DNA of 64,000 nt, taken from the NCBI RefSeq assembly GCF_008933165.1, contig NZ_WBVQ01000002.1:1-64000 (forward strand), given 5' to 3'. The stretch's first letter is position 1. Every line of letters starts with the position of its first letter. This DNA is from Phaeocystidibacter marisrubri (GTDB lineage: Bacteria > Bacteroidota > Bacteroidia > Flavobacteriales > Schleiferiaceae). A program made the translations under genes and the position numbers. Positions 26,501-35,115 of this stretch are shown one piece after another. The notes beneath the pieces are model-generated. The model saw only the letters and a list, made by a program, of their open reading frames with translations. It ran no database searches and was not told where the DNA came from.

Positions 26501-27238
26501 CCAATCCCGATAATTTTGAGATCCAAAAACAGCTTCACTTACAGGGCAATTATCATTTGTACTCGTTGGAATACAACCATAGCCCGTGTTGTGAGGATCA
26601 TCTGAAGTCACAATATTCAGACTAGTACTTGACGCATACCCCCATGCATTCGTAACAACATTCATAGGGAAAATATGGATATTCACTCGATTGTGCATTT
26701 CTTCAGCGTACTGCTGCCGAGCAACAGCTGTTGCCTGAGTAACGTTATACGCATTAGAAGTCTGTACAAAAAGAATCTCGTCTAAAACGACTCTTATCTT
26801 TCTGTCTTCTAAATCAGGAATTCCGTCAATTGGATCTGATGGTGCATTGGACCAGAGATCATAAAACTCATCTGTCCATTGAGCAATTTGATTTAACCTC
26901 GCTAAGTGAGCTGGGGTATTCTGCCAGTTCACTGCCGGAGAGTTTCCCGCATTCTGATAAATAATGAAATTCACATGAATTTCTTTGTCAGCGGTGGTCG
27001 ATGTAGGTATCCAATTATCCTGATCAGAATAATAGTTAACATATGAAGTACTCGAATACGTACAAGTCATTCCAGACGGCTCCCATTTAGTCTCGGTTTC
27101 TGACTCGGGCTCAGGTCCGGCATCTAAGCCTCCACAACTTGTCGAAGATTCGTAAATGGATTGCCCAAAAGCTCCTATGGAAATAGACCATACGAAAGCT
27201 TGAGCAAGCCAAAATCTAATTTTAGCTCTGCTTTTCAT
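23543..27238 (-). CDS. secreted M43-type metalloprotease with beta-helix and T9SS sorting domain
   Basis: 1231 residues. Signal peptide at about 1-25. The zinc site HELGHIIGLCH has H254, E255, H258 and H264, the HExxHxxGxxH form of pappalysin/cytophagalysin proteases (M43). Next, about 360-770 repeats short strands such as GGVYLEGDN and GVYVSGLVAGVHIVDNHI, consistent with a right-handed parallel beta-helix. About 850-1130 is helical. The final 80 residues (VYPNPSNGVVTLEW to TTLYSGNIILQ) are a Por secretion sorting domain. Exported by the type IX system, possibly acting on polymers or cell surfaces. The region 27239-27425 upstream has no gene. Confidence 0.85.
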   Translation of the reverse strand: MKSRAKIRFWLAQAFVWSISIGAFGQSIYESSTSCGGLDAGPEPESETETKWEPSGMTCTYSSTSYVNYYSDQDNWIPTSTTADKEIHVNFIIYQNAGNSPAVNWQNTPAHLARLNQIAQWTDEFYDLWSNAPSDPIDGIPDLEDRKIRVVLDEILFVQTSNAYNVTQATAVARQQYAEEMHNRVNIHIFPMNVVTNAWGYASSTSLNIVTSDDPHNTGYGCIPTSTNDNCPVSEAVFGSQNYRDWSLAHHLKHELGHIIGLCHVNPIQNNCTESLNTNNPDFLSDIFDAPWCSPSPCYPGIVGDPFLSDNDGITNNIMASNAQHYMSPMQAGRSHRAISLNNVSKATTGYSETPLVVSTSETWDFRMKVYSDIVINPGVILTIKCRLTMVQQARIIVKPGGQLYIEGGIITADDGPSNGTWGGVYLEGDNNTAQSLNTQGTLRVLNGAIEHARDAVTTIGIDQSGNWQWGTQGGIVLLNGAEFRNNRRDIQYLPHKFSNDNNYGYYSNLVNSTFRKTDDYRHDAMISAVSMYECIGIDFEGCEFLNENTGDYINYAQAIFAQNSIFSINEGGLPFQRSKVEGFAEGIRSENYSLESLSDDIVNVKNTDFKNNLHGVYVSGLVAGVHIVDNHIDVPNSYIAFPGGQPPVAQTARYGVYVDQCGKFDVRQNSFKATVESGTELSVGLIVANSGPVVNRVYANEFDNFDYGIQAIGDNMNGADNSKPGLYFQCNHFGYTNQWGTTYGEDVDIHVDAVVLTQNTGVSMLQGYDQSTVATLPHNTFDNVYSGSTQISNLSKSFVIYSYEASTPLVDPTYVTIDVIKNITNNTVGYDPTTYCGDEPESESYDLPTLGNEITSMESQLSSNNSLRTQFINGGNTAALEAEVLFADDQQEYQDLYISLMDASPYVEDYLLMELLEKPDFPELALRNVFVANPHGARNPEIWEALVNRDPALSQQTLDDIENETQTISAFDVLQAEISYTIGSLDQAKDDYISGCLASIETEKSNLLSFLSSESMPSYQYLLAEIHLAEGELTNAQSVLNNIPVNYSLNSYETSIYNSTVAFYDVIIAAKENGTPMHSLSAASLTALEDVYNSGTGASVQKAKALLHLNGVNTDYIEPVMTGAGSFKMSAESANINSDRPLVPSVSAEVYPNPSNGVVTLEWNPIDLMTAESVTVEVVSITGQIVHTEVIKDVSRSFSVIDLNEQPAGVYVIKMRNDETTLYSGNIILQ

Positions 27239-27425
27239 GAGAGAAAGAGATTTAATTAATAATTATCCGAATCTACATAAAAAATAGACAGAGTGTAACC
27301 CTACCATGGAGCTATAAGGGATCAAACCTCCAAATTATTGGAGCTATTAGAGAGTATAAAAAAGTACCATGTTGCAATTGTACGAGATAGTGATATATAG
27401 AATGAAATAGCATTACCTCATAATT

Positions 27426-29606
27426 CTACCGATTCGCTTTACTCACATGATATGCGTTGTACGTGCACGGCACTTCTTCGCTAATGGACATTCCATTCAC
27501 TACTTCGCCATCGCGATCATACTCGTACTCTAAGACTATTCTCATTGTGGATGGTATATCTCCATTGTTAGTTTGGATTGTTCCAACAGGATAGATGTGA
27601 TGATTCTTAACTGGGTTGTCAAATTGCCATTTCCCCACACGCATCCAACTTCCTCGATGAAACAACTCAATGTGCGCCTTCATTCTGGACAATTCCCCTC
27701 CTGAATCATTAATGATGGACCATTCATATTGTGAATCCCAGTCTGTCCAATCCAACTCGAGTTGAACACCTCTGGGTCTAAAAAATGGAATGGAGTAATA
27801 GGTAAAATGATCCCCGGTATATCTTCTTTCACGATTGAATTCGTTAACATAAAAGCCAGGTCCATTCGGCAGAAAACCTGGCTCATAACCGACGAAACTT
27901 GAATGATGAAAATCAAATGCTAATCGTTTCTCCGTAGACGTAATATATCCCCAAGTACTCAAGTAATTAACGAACACCACTTCAGCACTAATGTCTAAAA
28001 TTGAAGTCGATAAATATTCGTCATTACTCAGTAAAATTGAGTTTCCAGAATCAAAGAAGTACACAAAGTCGGAGTCACTACCGTACACAGTATAATTAGT
28101 TACACACCAGTCAGGCTCTCCTATTCGTTCATATCCCCAAAGGGAGCTTGAGTTTAACGAATCCCACAGGACTGTGGCTCCTAATTGCCGAACAGATAGA
28201 GATCCAATGCGTCTGTATCGGTTGTTTGTATATCCCAAGTAGAATTTCGCCTCATATCCGAGATTATGCAGGCGTTGTCTTTCAGCTTGACCGTCATGTC
28301 TAAGTGGTGACGGGATATTCTCTCTGATTGAATTATATGTCAAAGCCTTTGGACTCTCATAGTCGCGTTGCCCCCAGGAATTATAGGTGTAGTACTTAGA
28401 AGAATCTCTATCAAAGTAAGGAATGGAGTAGGTATAAGTAGGTGTAGAAACATTATCTGACCATCCATCTTTTCTTCTAACCCGCGGTTTAAGGATAGTG
28501 TCGTTTCCAATTTGATTTCCCAAGGAGTCAACAAGAATCCATTTTTCAACTAATCGACTTCCAAATCGATCCAACGTGTCCATATCATTTGCAATACGCA
28601 CTAAACAATGGTGACCCTTCCAAACTGATATATTATCGAAAGTTTCAGGAAACAGCACTTCTCTACCTTTTGCACTAACAACACCCACGCGCACATTCTC
28701 TAGCCAATCCCACCTCTTATAAAAGTCAGGTCTAGATTTACCAATCTTAAATGTTGCCATTTGGTATCCAGAAAACTTCGAAGTCCTTCGGCGAAGAGGA
28801 GAGAGGAAAAGAAGCTTGTTATTGTCGCCTACAGTTAAACCCAATCTATCCTGCCAATATTGCTCTTGACTTATACTGTCACCATAACCTAGCCACTCGA
28901 TATCGGCATAACCTAAAGGAAGGAAATCTGCTTCCATTGAATTCAGATGTCCGCTGAGAATTCTATTCTGAGAATAATAATATGCACCCCAATTTAGTTC
29001 GGTCCTTGAGCTATGAATTACTTCGCCTTCACTAAAAAAAATATTACCTCCTTCACGCATATTCAAGATACACAGAATTGAATCGTGAAGACGATAAGCT
29101 TCAAGGAGACCGGAAGCGAGAATTTTTCCGTGCTCATCTACAAGTTGCTTACCCCTATAATCCGAGAACAAGTACTCTCCCTCTCCAACAAATACTAAAC
29201 CTTGCCCCAAATCTACTCTACGTAGCTCTCCTTGCTGTCCTAATTCGAATTGATAGCTTGAATCTAGTATGTCATTCGATGTTAAGTTGCTCAACTCATT
29301 CCACGATAGAACTAGCTCCTCGCCGTTGATGACAACTCTCAATCCGAGGTTGTATCGCCAGGTGACATCTTCGAATAACAGCTCCCCGATTTGCTCGCCA
29401 GTTGTTTCAATGAGGTAGTAGTACCCTGAATCCCGAACAACCGCTCGAGAGTCGTGGAAGGTCCCAGCAAATGAAAACTGCGGCTCGATGACCATCTCAC
29501 CTTCAAGATTGATATATCCCCATTTCTCGCCAGGGTTCACTGGGAGCAGGCCTTGTGCGATGGCAAATTGTGACGTGAGCAATATGAAGAATAAGATTCT
29601 GTGCAT
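27426..29606 (-). CDS. secreted WG-repeat-containing protein
   Basis: 726 residues from ATG 29606 (MHRILFFILLTSQFAIAQ), chosen because a clean signal peptide follows; the frame is open up to 29792, but that part overlaps the divergent gene. Near the N-terminus is a WG repeat (EKWGYINLEGEMVIEPQF), with weaker WGY units later (STWGYITS). No enzyme motif or sorting domain is seen at the C-terminus. Probably periplasmic or surface-exposed; function unknown. Confidence 0.7.
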   Translation of the reverse strand: MHRILFFILLTSQFAIAQGLLPVNPGEKWGYINLEGEMVIEPQFSFAGTFHDSRAVVRDSGYYYLIETTGEQIGELLFEDVTWRYNLGLRVVINGEELVLSWNELSNLTSNDILDSSYQFELGQQGELRRVDLGQGLVFVGEGEYLFSDYRGKQLVDEHGKILASGLLEAYRLHDSILCILNMREGGNIFFSEGEVIHSSRTELNWGAYYYSQNRILSGHLNSMEADFLPLGYADIEWLGYGDSISQEQYWQDRLGLTVGDNNKLLFLSPLRRRTSKFSGYQMATFKIGKSRPDFYKRWDWLENVRVGVVSAKGREVLFPETFDNISVWKGHHCLVRIANDMDTLDRFGSRLVEKWILVDSLGNQIGNDTILKPRVRRKDGWSDNVSTPTYTYSIPYFDRDSSKYYTYNSWGQRDYESPKALTYNSIRENIPSPLRHDGQAERQRLHNLGYEAKFYLGYTNNRYRRIGSLSVRQLGATVLWDSLNSSSLWGYERIGEPDWCVTNYTVYGSDSDFVYFFDSGNSILLSNDEYLSTSILDISAEVVFVNYLSTWGYITSTEKRLAFDFHHSSFVGYEPGFLPNGPGFYVNEFNRERRYTGDHFTYYSIPFFRPRGVQLELDWTDWDSQYEWSIINDSGGELSRMKAHIELFHRGSWMRVGKWQFDNPVKNHHIYPVGTIQTNNGDIPSTMRIVLEYEYDRDGEVVNGMSISEEVPCTYNAYHVSKANR

Positions 29607-29736
29607 GAGAGAGGATTTCGTACCTAATATCATCACGAAGAGGGAGATGTGCAAGTTGGCTCCAAGAATCTTAGTTGCGATGAATGGCCTATTATTTGAT
29701 ATCATTAAGGAATCAATATCTCTGATCTTCTCCTTC

Positions 29737-31590
29737 ATGTCAATTAATAGCTCTCTTCGGTTGAAGTTTTGTGTTTTTATTGGGTTAAGCATTCAATCAT
29801 TTATCCTTGCTCAAGATTTGCCTTTTGTTCAAGCTGAATATACCTTAGACAATCTTGAGACTTTGCAAATTCAGGATTTCACCTTTCAATACGAAGAAGT
29901 CAACACTCTTCTGAAAGAAAATCATATTTCCGGCACCGGTTGGCGACTGGACGGAGTGCTTCCTTCCTCATTTGAGACTGTCTCTATTCCAAACGTACGC
30001 GATGAAGTAGTAGTTGTTCAATATTTAGGGCACGCCTATGGAGATGAGCTCAGTCTGCGGCTGTTCGTTCGAAACATAGATTCGAGTTTTACCATTCCTC
30101 TTGCAATGATTGGGGGAGACTCCGATTCATACTCCACCGAAACAAAGTTTGACTTCTCAGAAAACAAGCTTTATAGAATTCAGGTTGTCAAGTCTTTGAT
30201 AGTTGATGACTTTAACATGACCTTCTATCAATTTGACACGGTAAGGTCTACTTATTCGTATGACAATCTGTTTAATCTAAGATTGCTAGGTGAGGAGAAG
30301 AGCACTTACTCGTCTGACCCCTTAACTACTTCACCATTAAAGTTCAACCTTCCTTGCTCCTCCAGAGATTCTCTATTCGCAGTTTCCATTTGGAGAAATC
30401 TTGCTTTCGAATGTTCCGGACAGCGACCATTGAATTCAATCTCGAATGAGCAACTTTCAAATGAACTTATGCCTGTTTCAGATGGATGCGCGAGATCTCT
30501 TTTAAATTCGAGTCTCACATGCTCCATCGAACCCGTTAAATTTTGGGTTAGTGGAGGACGCCTATTATATGAGACAGGAATTTCAGAATTAATCCTCTAC
30601 ACTGGAACGGATACAATATTTTTAACTTACTTCGAACCTGACTTGTACAATGAGTTGTCCATGCTAGAGATGCCTGTACTAACCGACCCGAGTATTTCAC
30701 TATTTCGACAATCCGAGTATAACGAGGGATTCCACTTCATTCTCAATGACGGGAATTCACACAGAATGCTAACCATCAGAAACGATTCTCTACTTCTCTT
30801 GCCTTTCCCTAAAAGCCATACTAGCAATGACGCCATGCTCGACGAGCTCATTTCCATAGTTCAAGGCACAGAACACCAAAGCTCTTTGATGCCCATTGAA
30901 TTTAGAGAAGATGGATTTAATGGTCGGAAGGACTCCCTTCAGCTTACACGAATAATTCACAGGGCGGTTCTAGAAGAGATGTCGTTTGCTGACTCTTCCT
31001 TGAGTACAAGCGCCCTTTTATCAATTGGCCGAAGTGAAAGTATTGAACCTATAACAAGACTTCATCAAATTGAAAATGGACATGTGGTTGAAGTTTGCTT
31101 CAATTACTCCGAGCTACGGGGATATACAGGGTTCACATGCTACAATAGCATCATCCAGAGTGTAAGTTCACGTTCAACTCCTATTACCACAAGTAGTTCG
31201 ACAATTGACACTCTTTTTCAATTATCTAACAAGGATATCGCATTAATACAAGGCTACTCAGGGAGCTTCTATGATTCTAGAAGCTACTTCAACGTGACTT
31301 TCTTAAATCGCATCGATACAGGGCAATACGACTTACAATGGGACTCAACCGATTTCCCTACTGGGTTTGATGCGGAGTTAGAGAATGGAAGCGTGATTCA
31401 GTTTACAGTACCATTTCAATTTGAAAATAGAAAATTGAGTCTATCAGCAGACCGTTCAACCATAACGATAGTAGTCATTCCTAGTACGGACCAGGACTCT
31501 TTTGAAGCATCACCTATCACACTTGAATTGAAAATCGAGGATAACATTATTCGATTGGAAAACCCTACTGAGTATAACAAGAATAGGTAA
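29737..31590 (+). CDS. secreted protein of unknown function
   Basis: 617 residues from ATG 29737 (MSINSSLRLKFCVFIGLSIQSFILAQ), giving a typical signal peptide ending near residue 26. The frame extends upstream to 29488 but overlaps the divergent WG-repeat gene. Beta-strand-rich and serine-rich, with cysteine pairs (NLPCSSRDS, AFECSGQRP, SDGCARS, LTCSIEP) that could form disulfides in the periplasm. No T9SS sorting domain seen. I do not recognise the family. Confidence 0.6.
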   Translation: MSINSSLRLKFCVFIGLSIQSFILAQDLPFVQAEYTLDNLETLQIQDFTFQYEEVNTLLKENHISGTGWRLDGVLPSSFETVSIPNVRDEVVVVQYLGHAYGDELSLRLFVRNIDSSFTIPLAMIGGDSDSYSTETKFDFSENKLYRIQVVKSLIVDDFNMTFYQFDTVRSTYSYDNLFNLRLLGEEKSTYSSDPLTTSPLKFNLPCSSRDSLFAVSIWRNLAFECSGQRPLNSISNEQLSNELMPVSDGCARSLLNSSLTCSIEPVKFWVSGGRLLYETGISELILYTGTDTIFLTYFEPDLYNELSMLEMPVLTDPSISLFRQSEYNEGFHFILNDGNSHRMLTIRNDSLLLLPFPKSHTSNDAMLDELISIVQGTEHQSSLMPIEFREDGFNGRKDSLQLTRIIHRAVLEEMSFADSSLSTSALLSIGRSESIEPITRLHQIENGHVVEVCFNYSELRGYTGFTCYNSIIQSVSSRSTPITTSSSTIDTLFQLSNKDIALIQGYSGSFYDSRSYFNVTFLNRIDTGQYDLQWDSTDFPTGFDAELENGSVIQFTVPFQFENRKLSLSADRSTITIVVIPSTDQDSFEASPITLELKIEDNIIRLENPTEYNKNR

Positions 31591-31629
31591 TCAGCAATTA
31601 CTTGCTACCTTTACAGGGATGTTACTTTT

Positions 31630-31650
31630 TGAGAACTTCTGAGCGAGAAG
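31630..31650 (+). repeat. 21-bp direct repeat, copy 1
   Basis: The sequence starting tgagaacttctgagcgaga is repeated exactly at 32654-32674; the copies flank the gene at 31747-32412 on both sides. Confidence 0.7.
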
Positions 31651-31746
31651 CAAGTCTCTGAGATGCAGGTTTTAACATCGAACCAAAACATGCTCAACAC
31701 CTCATTCTTCGCTTATAATTAATTCTTATCGACAATTGATACCCGT

Positions 31747-32412
31747 ATGAAATATGGACTCAGTATTTTCTTTTCAGTATTATTCACACTCGGAATGGTT
31801 AGGGATACTCAATCTCAAAACATCAAAATTGATGGATATTGGGGCTATCCTGAATTTGAGAATGGTAGTCTAGATGAGCTGTATCCGCATGGGTTTTCAT
31901 GGGATGAATTAAGTAGTGTAGCTGACTTTTACCGCCAAATTGCCTGCGAAGGAGGGTCGATTGAAGAAGACAAAATCAGGGAGGCCTTCTATAATGATAA
32001 GAGAATATCAATACTTCGATTTGGTATTAATGAAGCATCAGAAGCCCTTACTCACGAAGTGCTTGAAGATGTAAATGTCGATTCACTACAATACGAACTT
32101 TACAAATTTGATAATAACGAACCTCAACCGAGTATTAACGGCCATAGGGTATACATGTCTGGGCATTGTAATACAGGAATCTGCTCATTCAGTTCTCACA
32201 CTTGTTATGTCGGAGGTGGTGTTATGATTAAGGCTTCTGCTAAATACTTTTGGATTCCATTAGTTAAAATCGACGGAGACAGTAAGCTTCAATATTTCTC
32301 CTATATCAAGGACAATCAACTTTTTGTTATTCAAATTTATCCGCATTCCTTCAATCATTATGATAGGATATCGACAGGTCAGAAAGTGATTAATCTTGAG
32401 GAGTTTTTTTAG
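31747..32412 (+). CDS. secreted protein of unknown function
   Basis: 221 residues. Signal peptide MKYGLSIFFSVLFTLGMVRDTQS-QN at about 1-24. Four cysteines in HCNTGICSFSSHTCYVGGG and one at CEGG suggest disulfides. Mixed alpha/beta and acidic. No family recognised. Flanked on both sides by exact 21-bp repeats (31630 and 32654), hinting that it moved as a unit or arose by duplication. Confidence 0.6.
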   Translation: MKYGLSIFFSVLFTLGMVRDTQSQNIKIDGYWGYPEFENGSLDELYPHGFSWDELSSVADFYRQIACEGGSIEEDKIREAFYNDKRISILRFGINEASEALTHEVLEDVNVDSLQYELYKFDNNEPQPSINGHRVYMSGHCNTGICSFSSHTCYVGGGVMIKASAKYFWIPLVKIDGDSKLQYFSYIKDNQLFVIQIYPHSFNHYDRISTGQKVINLEEFF

Positions 32413-32766
32413 AAGAGTCATTTCTTCAGGACTCATACTGGTTGTAATGTTGGAGTATGATCCCAGAATGAGCTAGATTGAACCAATGACCTTTGAACTA
32501 ATCTCACAGAATAACAAATTCTCCAACCTATAAAAACAGTACACCTCAGAATATATGTCGACCACTGCTTCATCGAGGTAACATGGCATATTACAATTCT
32601 TATTCTATTTCATCTTTGCTAATTAAAAGTATCTTCGAGCTAAGGTCACCAACTGAGAACTTCTGAGCGAGAAGCCCTCTGCACTGAGAAGTCTCTAAAT
32701 CGTAACCCTTCTGAGAAACATAGCTCTGAAACATTGATTTTCAGGACGATATATGAGAGGTTCATT
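32413..32766. other. gene-free stretch with one repeat
   Basis: No supported gene on either strand. It contains the second copy of the 21-bp repeat at 32654-32674, followed by degenerate gagaag/tctct motifs to about 32720. The AT-rich remainder shows nothing I can name. Confidence 0.6.
32654..32674 (+). repeat. 21-bp direct repeat, copy 2
   Basis: Exact copy of 31630-31650. Confidence 0.7.
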
Positions 32767-32989
32767 TCCCCCTCTCACCGCGAAACTTGAAAACCCCGCA
32801 AAGCAATGCTTTGTGGGGTTTTTACTTTTTAGAGCTTTCCTCAAAGCTCCGCTTTGAAAGGAAAGAAATGAAAAGTAAAAACCAGGATACGACGAAGGAG
32901 TAGCCGCAGGTTTTCAAGTTTAGCACAGGTTTCCCCTTATGGGATCACAGCCGAAGCACAGCGGAGGTTGTAATCGCCAAGCTCCCCTT
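32767..32989 (+). repeat. direct repeat copy 2, contains tRNA-Ser 3' end
   Basis: Starts with the last 14 nt of tRNA-Ser(GCT) and continues through the same terminator and palindromes as 21652-21874, in the same orientation. The 5' part of the tRNA is missing, as expected for an attachment-site duplication. Confidence 0.9.
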
Positions 32990-32993
32990 TTAA

Positions 32994-33107
32994 AGAAATG
33001 AAAAGTAAAAACTAGGATACGACGAAGGAGTAGCCGTGGGTTTTCAAGTTTAGCACAGGTTTCCCCTTATGGGATCACAGCTGAAGCGAAGCGGAGGTTG
33101 TAATCCC
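32994..33107 (+). repeat. direct repeat copy 3, partial
   Basis: A third copy covering only the downstream half of the unit (from aaagaaatgaaaagtaaaaa to ggttgtaatccc), placed in tandem right after copy 2. It lacks the tRNA end and terminator. The stretch 33108-33394 that follows has no recognisable feature. Confidence 0.85.
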
Positions 33108-33394
33108 TTGGAATCCTTTACCGAGATAGATCATAGAAAAATAGAACTTGCGGATCATTGAATAACTCTAAAATGGTCTCGAATTGTGAATAGGAAATTG
33201 GCAGAGGATATGACAATGATATCGATGACAAGGAAGTAGAAAGTTTCAATTAGCGTGAGAGAGGGCCGAGGGGACTTTTTCTTTTTGTAGATTTAACCTG
33301 ATGCTTGTTCTCTCAAATCTATTCATATCAAGATCATTTCAGAGATAAAGCAAGTCCAAACTGAATATGTCAACGAGTTGTGCATAATTAGAAA

Positions 33395-33985
33395 ATGGAC
33401 AAGCAAGAACTTGTAGAGCATATTAAATCCAAGAAAGAATTGGATATCTATTATGACTATTTGCTAGGTCAAGAGGTTTGGTATTTCCAGAACAATGGAC
33501 CAGACTTCAGTTCTGATTATGATCAGTTCAAAAAATTTATTTCAAGAAACCTTGGCATTCCTTTTAATAATATTTCGATTGTAGGAAGTGCAAAGACACG
33601 CTACAGTTTCTCTCCTTCAAAGAATTTCTCTGAATTTCATGAAGAGTCTGATTTCGATTTAATAATTGTATCAAGAAGGCTATTCTATGACATTTGGGAA
33701 GCATATCGCAAGATTTCCAACAACCAGTTCTTACATGGTTATGAATATAAGTGCGGCAATGTATTTAATGGATTTGTAAGTCTAAAAGATGATGATAGAA
33801 CTTATGGAAATGAAACCTTAGAGAAGTGGCAAAAGCTAATTCTTTCTTTTAAAGCAGAATTACAATTGAAATTCAATATTCAACACGAAATCAACTATCG
33901 CATATATTCCGATTGGGAATCTGTTGAAGCATACCATTTAAAAGGTATTACAAAACTTAAAAACACACTAGATGAAACTAATTGA
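33395..33985 (+). CDS. nucleotidyltransferase-like protein, partner of DUF262 gene
   Basis: 196 residues. A nucleotidyltransferase-fold signature is visible at about 62-93: IVGSAKTRYSFSP, then EESDFDLIIVSRRLF, i.e. the G-S helix start and the D-x-D metal motif followed by a hydrophobic strand. The remainder is helical with basic surface. Such minimal NTases add nucleotides to small molecules, RNAs or proteins and occur in toxin-antitoxin and defence loci. Its last 14 nt overlap the DUF262 gene in another frame, so the two are co-translated. Substrate unknown. Confidence 0.65.
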   Translation: MDKQELVEHIKSKKELDIYYDYLLGQEVWYFQNNGPDFSSDYDQFKKFISRNLGIPFNNISIVGSAKTRYSFSPSKNFSEFHEESDFDLIIVSRRLFYDIWEAYRKISNNQFLHGYEYKCGNVFNGFVSLKDDDRTYGNETLEKWQKLILSFKAELQLKFNIQHEINYRIYSDWESVEAYHLKGITKLKNTLDETN

Positions 33986-35036
33986 ACAAATAGACATACA
34001 ACCACAAAGTGCCAAATGGCTTCATGATCTCAATGACAAAGGGCTTTTAGAGGTTGACAACTCTTTTCAAAGACACTACGTTTGGACTCTCAAAAATCAA
34101 GTTCAACTTATAGAATCTATTCTTTTAGGTTATCCAATACCAGAAATCTATTTATGGAATACAGGAACTGATGAAGATACAGGAGATACCAAATACTCTA
34201 TCATTGATGGGCAACAGAGGTGTGGTGCAATTTTTCAATTTATTGCCAATACTTTTAAGCTCAAGGAGAATCACTTAGACTCAAATAGTAACAAGTTCGC
34301 AGTAATCAAGAATCGCCATTTCAAGGACTTGGAGACGGAAGAAAAAAAAGCTCTATGGGCCTACATATTTTCAATAAGGTTAGTTAGATCTCAAGTTGAC
34401 CGAGATTCCATTGTCAAAATGTTTCTACGACTGAATAGTAATAACATGACGCTTAATCCTCAGGAATTAAGAAATGCCGAGTTTGAAGGTGAGTTTATGA
34501 CACTCGCATCTACGCTTGCCGATTTAGATTTTTGGGAGGAAAACAAAATTTTTGGTGTAGCCGACAGACGAAGAATGAGGGATATATCATTTATTGGTAC
34601 CCTTCTCGTATTCATGAAAAAGGGCATCTCAGAGGATATTTCGAATGCCAATTTGAATCAGATATACGATTTGTATAACGATGAATATCCGGATAAAGAA
34701 AAGGATCAAGAGAAATTTGAATTTATCTTAAGCTCCATTCACGAAATCATTAATTCAAATTCAGATAGAATGAAATTCCTTAGAAGGCAAGTTCATATGT
34801 ACTCCTTGTTCACCGTGGTTTATGATATATTAAGTGATAATGATAATTTGACAGATGAGCAAATACTCAATTATCAAAACTTCATTGACAATTATGATAA
34901 CGATGAACTCTTAGAAAAGCACTTTTCAGACCTCATGTCCGAAGTATATCAATATAAATCCCTATCAAAAGAAGGGACAAGGCAAAAATCTAATCGGTTT
35001 GAACGACACCGAATTTTGAAGAAAATAATAAAATAA
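33972..35036 (+). CDS. DUF262 (GmrS-like/ParB-fold) domain protein
   Basis: 354 residues. The N-terminal DUF262 domain shows FQRHYVWTLKNQVQLIESILLGYPIPEIYLW (about 34-64) and the YSIIDGQQRCGAI motif (about 75-87), as in the GmrS half of the GmrSD type IV restriction enzymes and related NTPase/nuclease proteins. The C-terminal 200 residues are helical and acidic and do not resemble the GmrD (DUF1524) His-Me nuclease. Role in anti-phage defence is plausible given the family and the overlapping nucleotidyltransferase gene, but is inference. Confidence 0.75.
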   Translation: MKLIEQIDIQPQSAKWLHDLNDKGLLEVDNSFQRHYVWTLKNQVQLIESILLGYPIPEIYLWNTGTDEDTGDTKYSIIDGQQRCGAIFQFIANTFKLKENHLDSNSNKFAVIKNRHFKDLETEEKKALWAYIFSIRLVRSQVDRDSIVKMFLRLNSNNMTLNPQELRNAEFEGEFMTLASTLADLDFWEENKIFGVADRRRMRDISFIGTLLVFMKKGISEDISNANLNQIYDLYNDEYPDKEKDQEKFEFILSSIHEIINSNSDRMKFLRRQVHMYSLFTVVYDILSDNDNLTDEQILNYQNFIDNYDNDELLEKHFSDLMSEVYQYKSLSKEGTRQKSNRFERHRILKKIIK

Positions 35037-35050
35037 CTATGCACAACATC

Positions 35051-35088
35051 GTGTATAGCACATACCCTGCGGGATACGTGCCATACAC
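35051..35088 (+). repeat. imperfect hairpin element, attC-like in shape
   Basis: The arms gtgtatagcac (35051-35061) and gtgccatacac (35078-35088) pair over 11 bp with one mismatch, with a ccctgcggg mini-stem inside. Flanking acaac upstream and ccgttagcc downstream recall the core boxes of integron attC sites but do not match their consensus. It separates the DUF262 gene from the frameshifted DUF4304 gene. Confidence 0.4.
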
Positions 35089-35115
35089 ATGGCCGTTAGC
35101 CCCTAGCTGAAAAAG

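Noticed and set aside
29606-29792. Longer N-terminus for the WG-repeat protein
   Set aside because: A signal peptide begins at 29606 and the extension would overlap the divergent gene and its promoter.
35040-35110. True integron attC site
   Set aside because: The outer boxes do not match RYYYAAC and GTTRRRY and no integron integrase is present; only the shape is similar.
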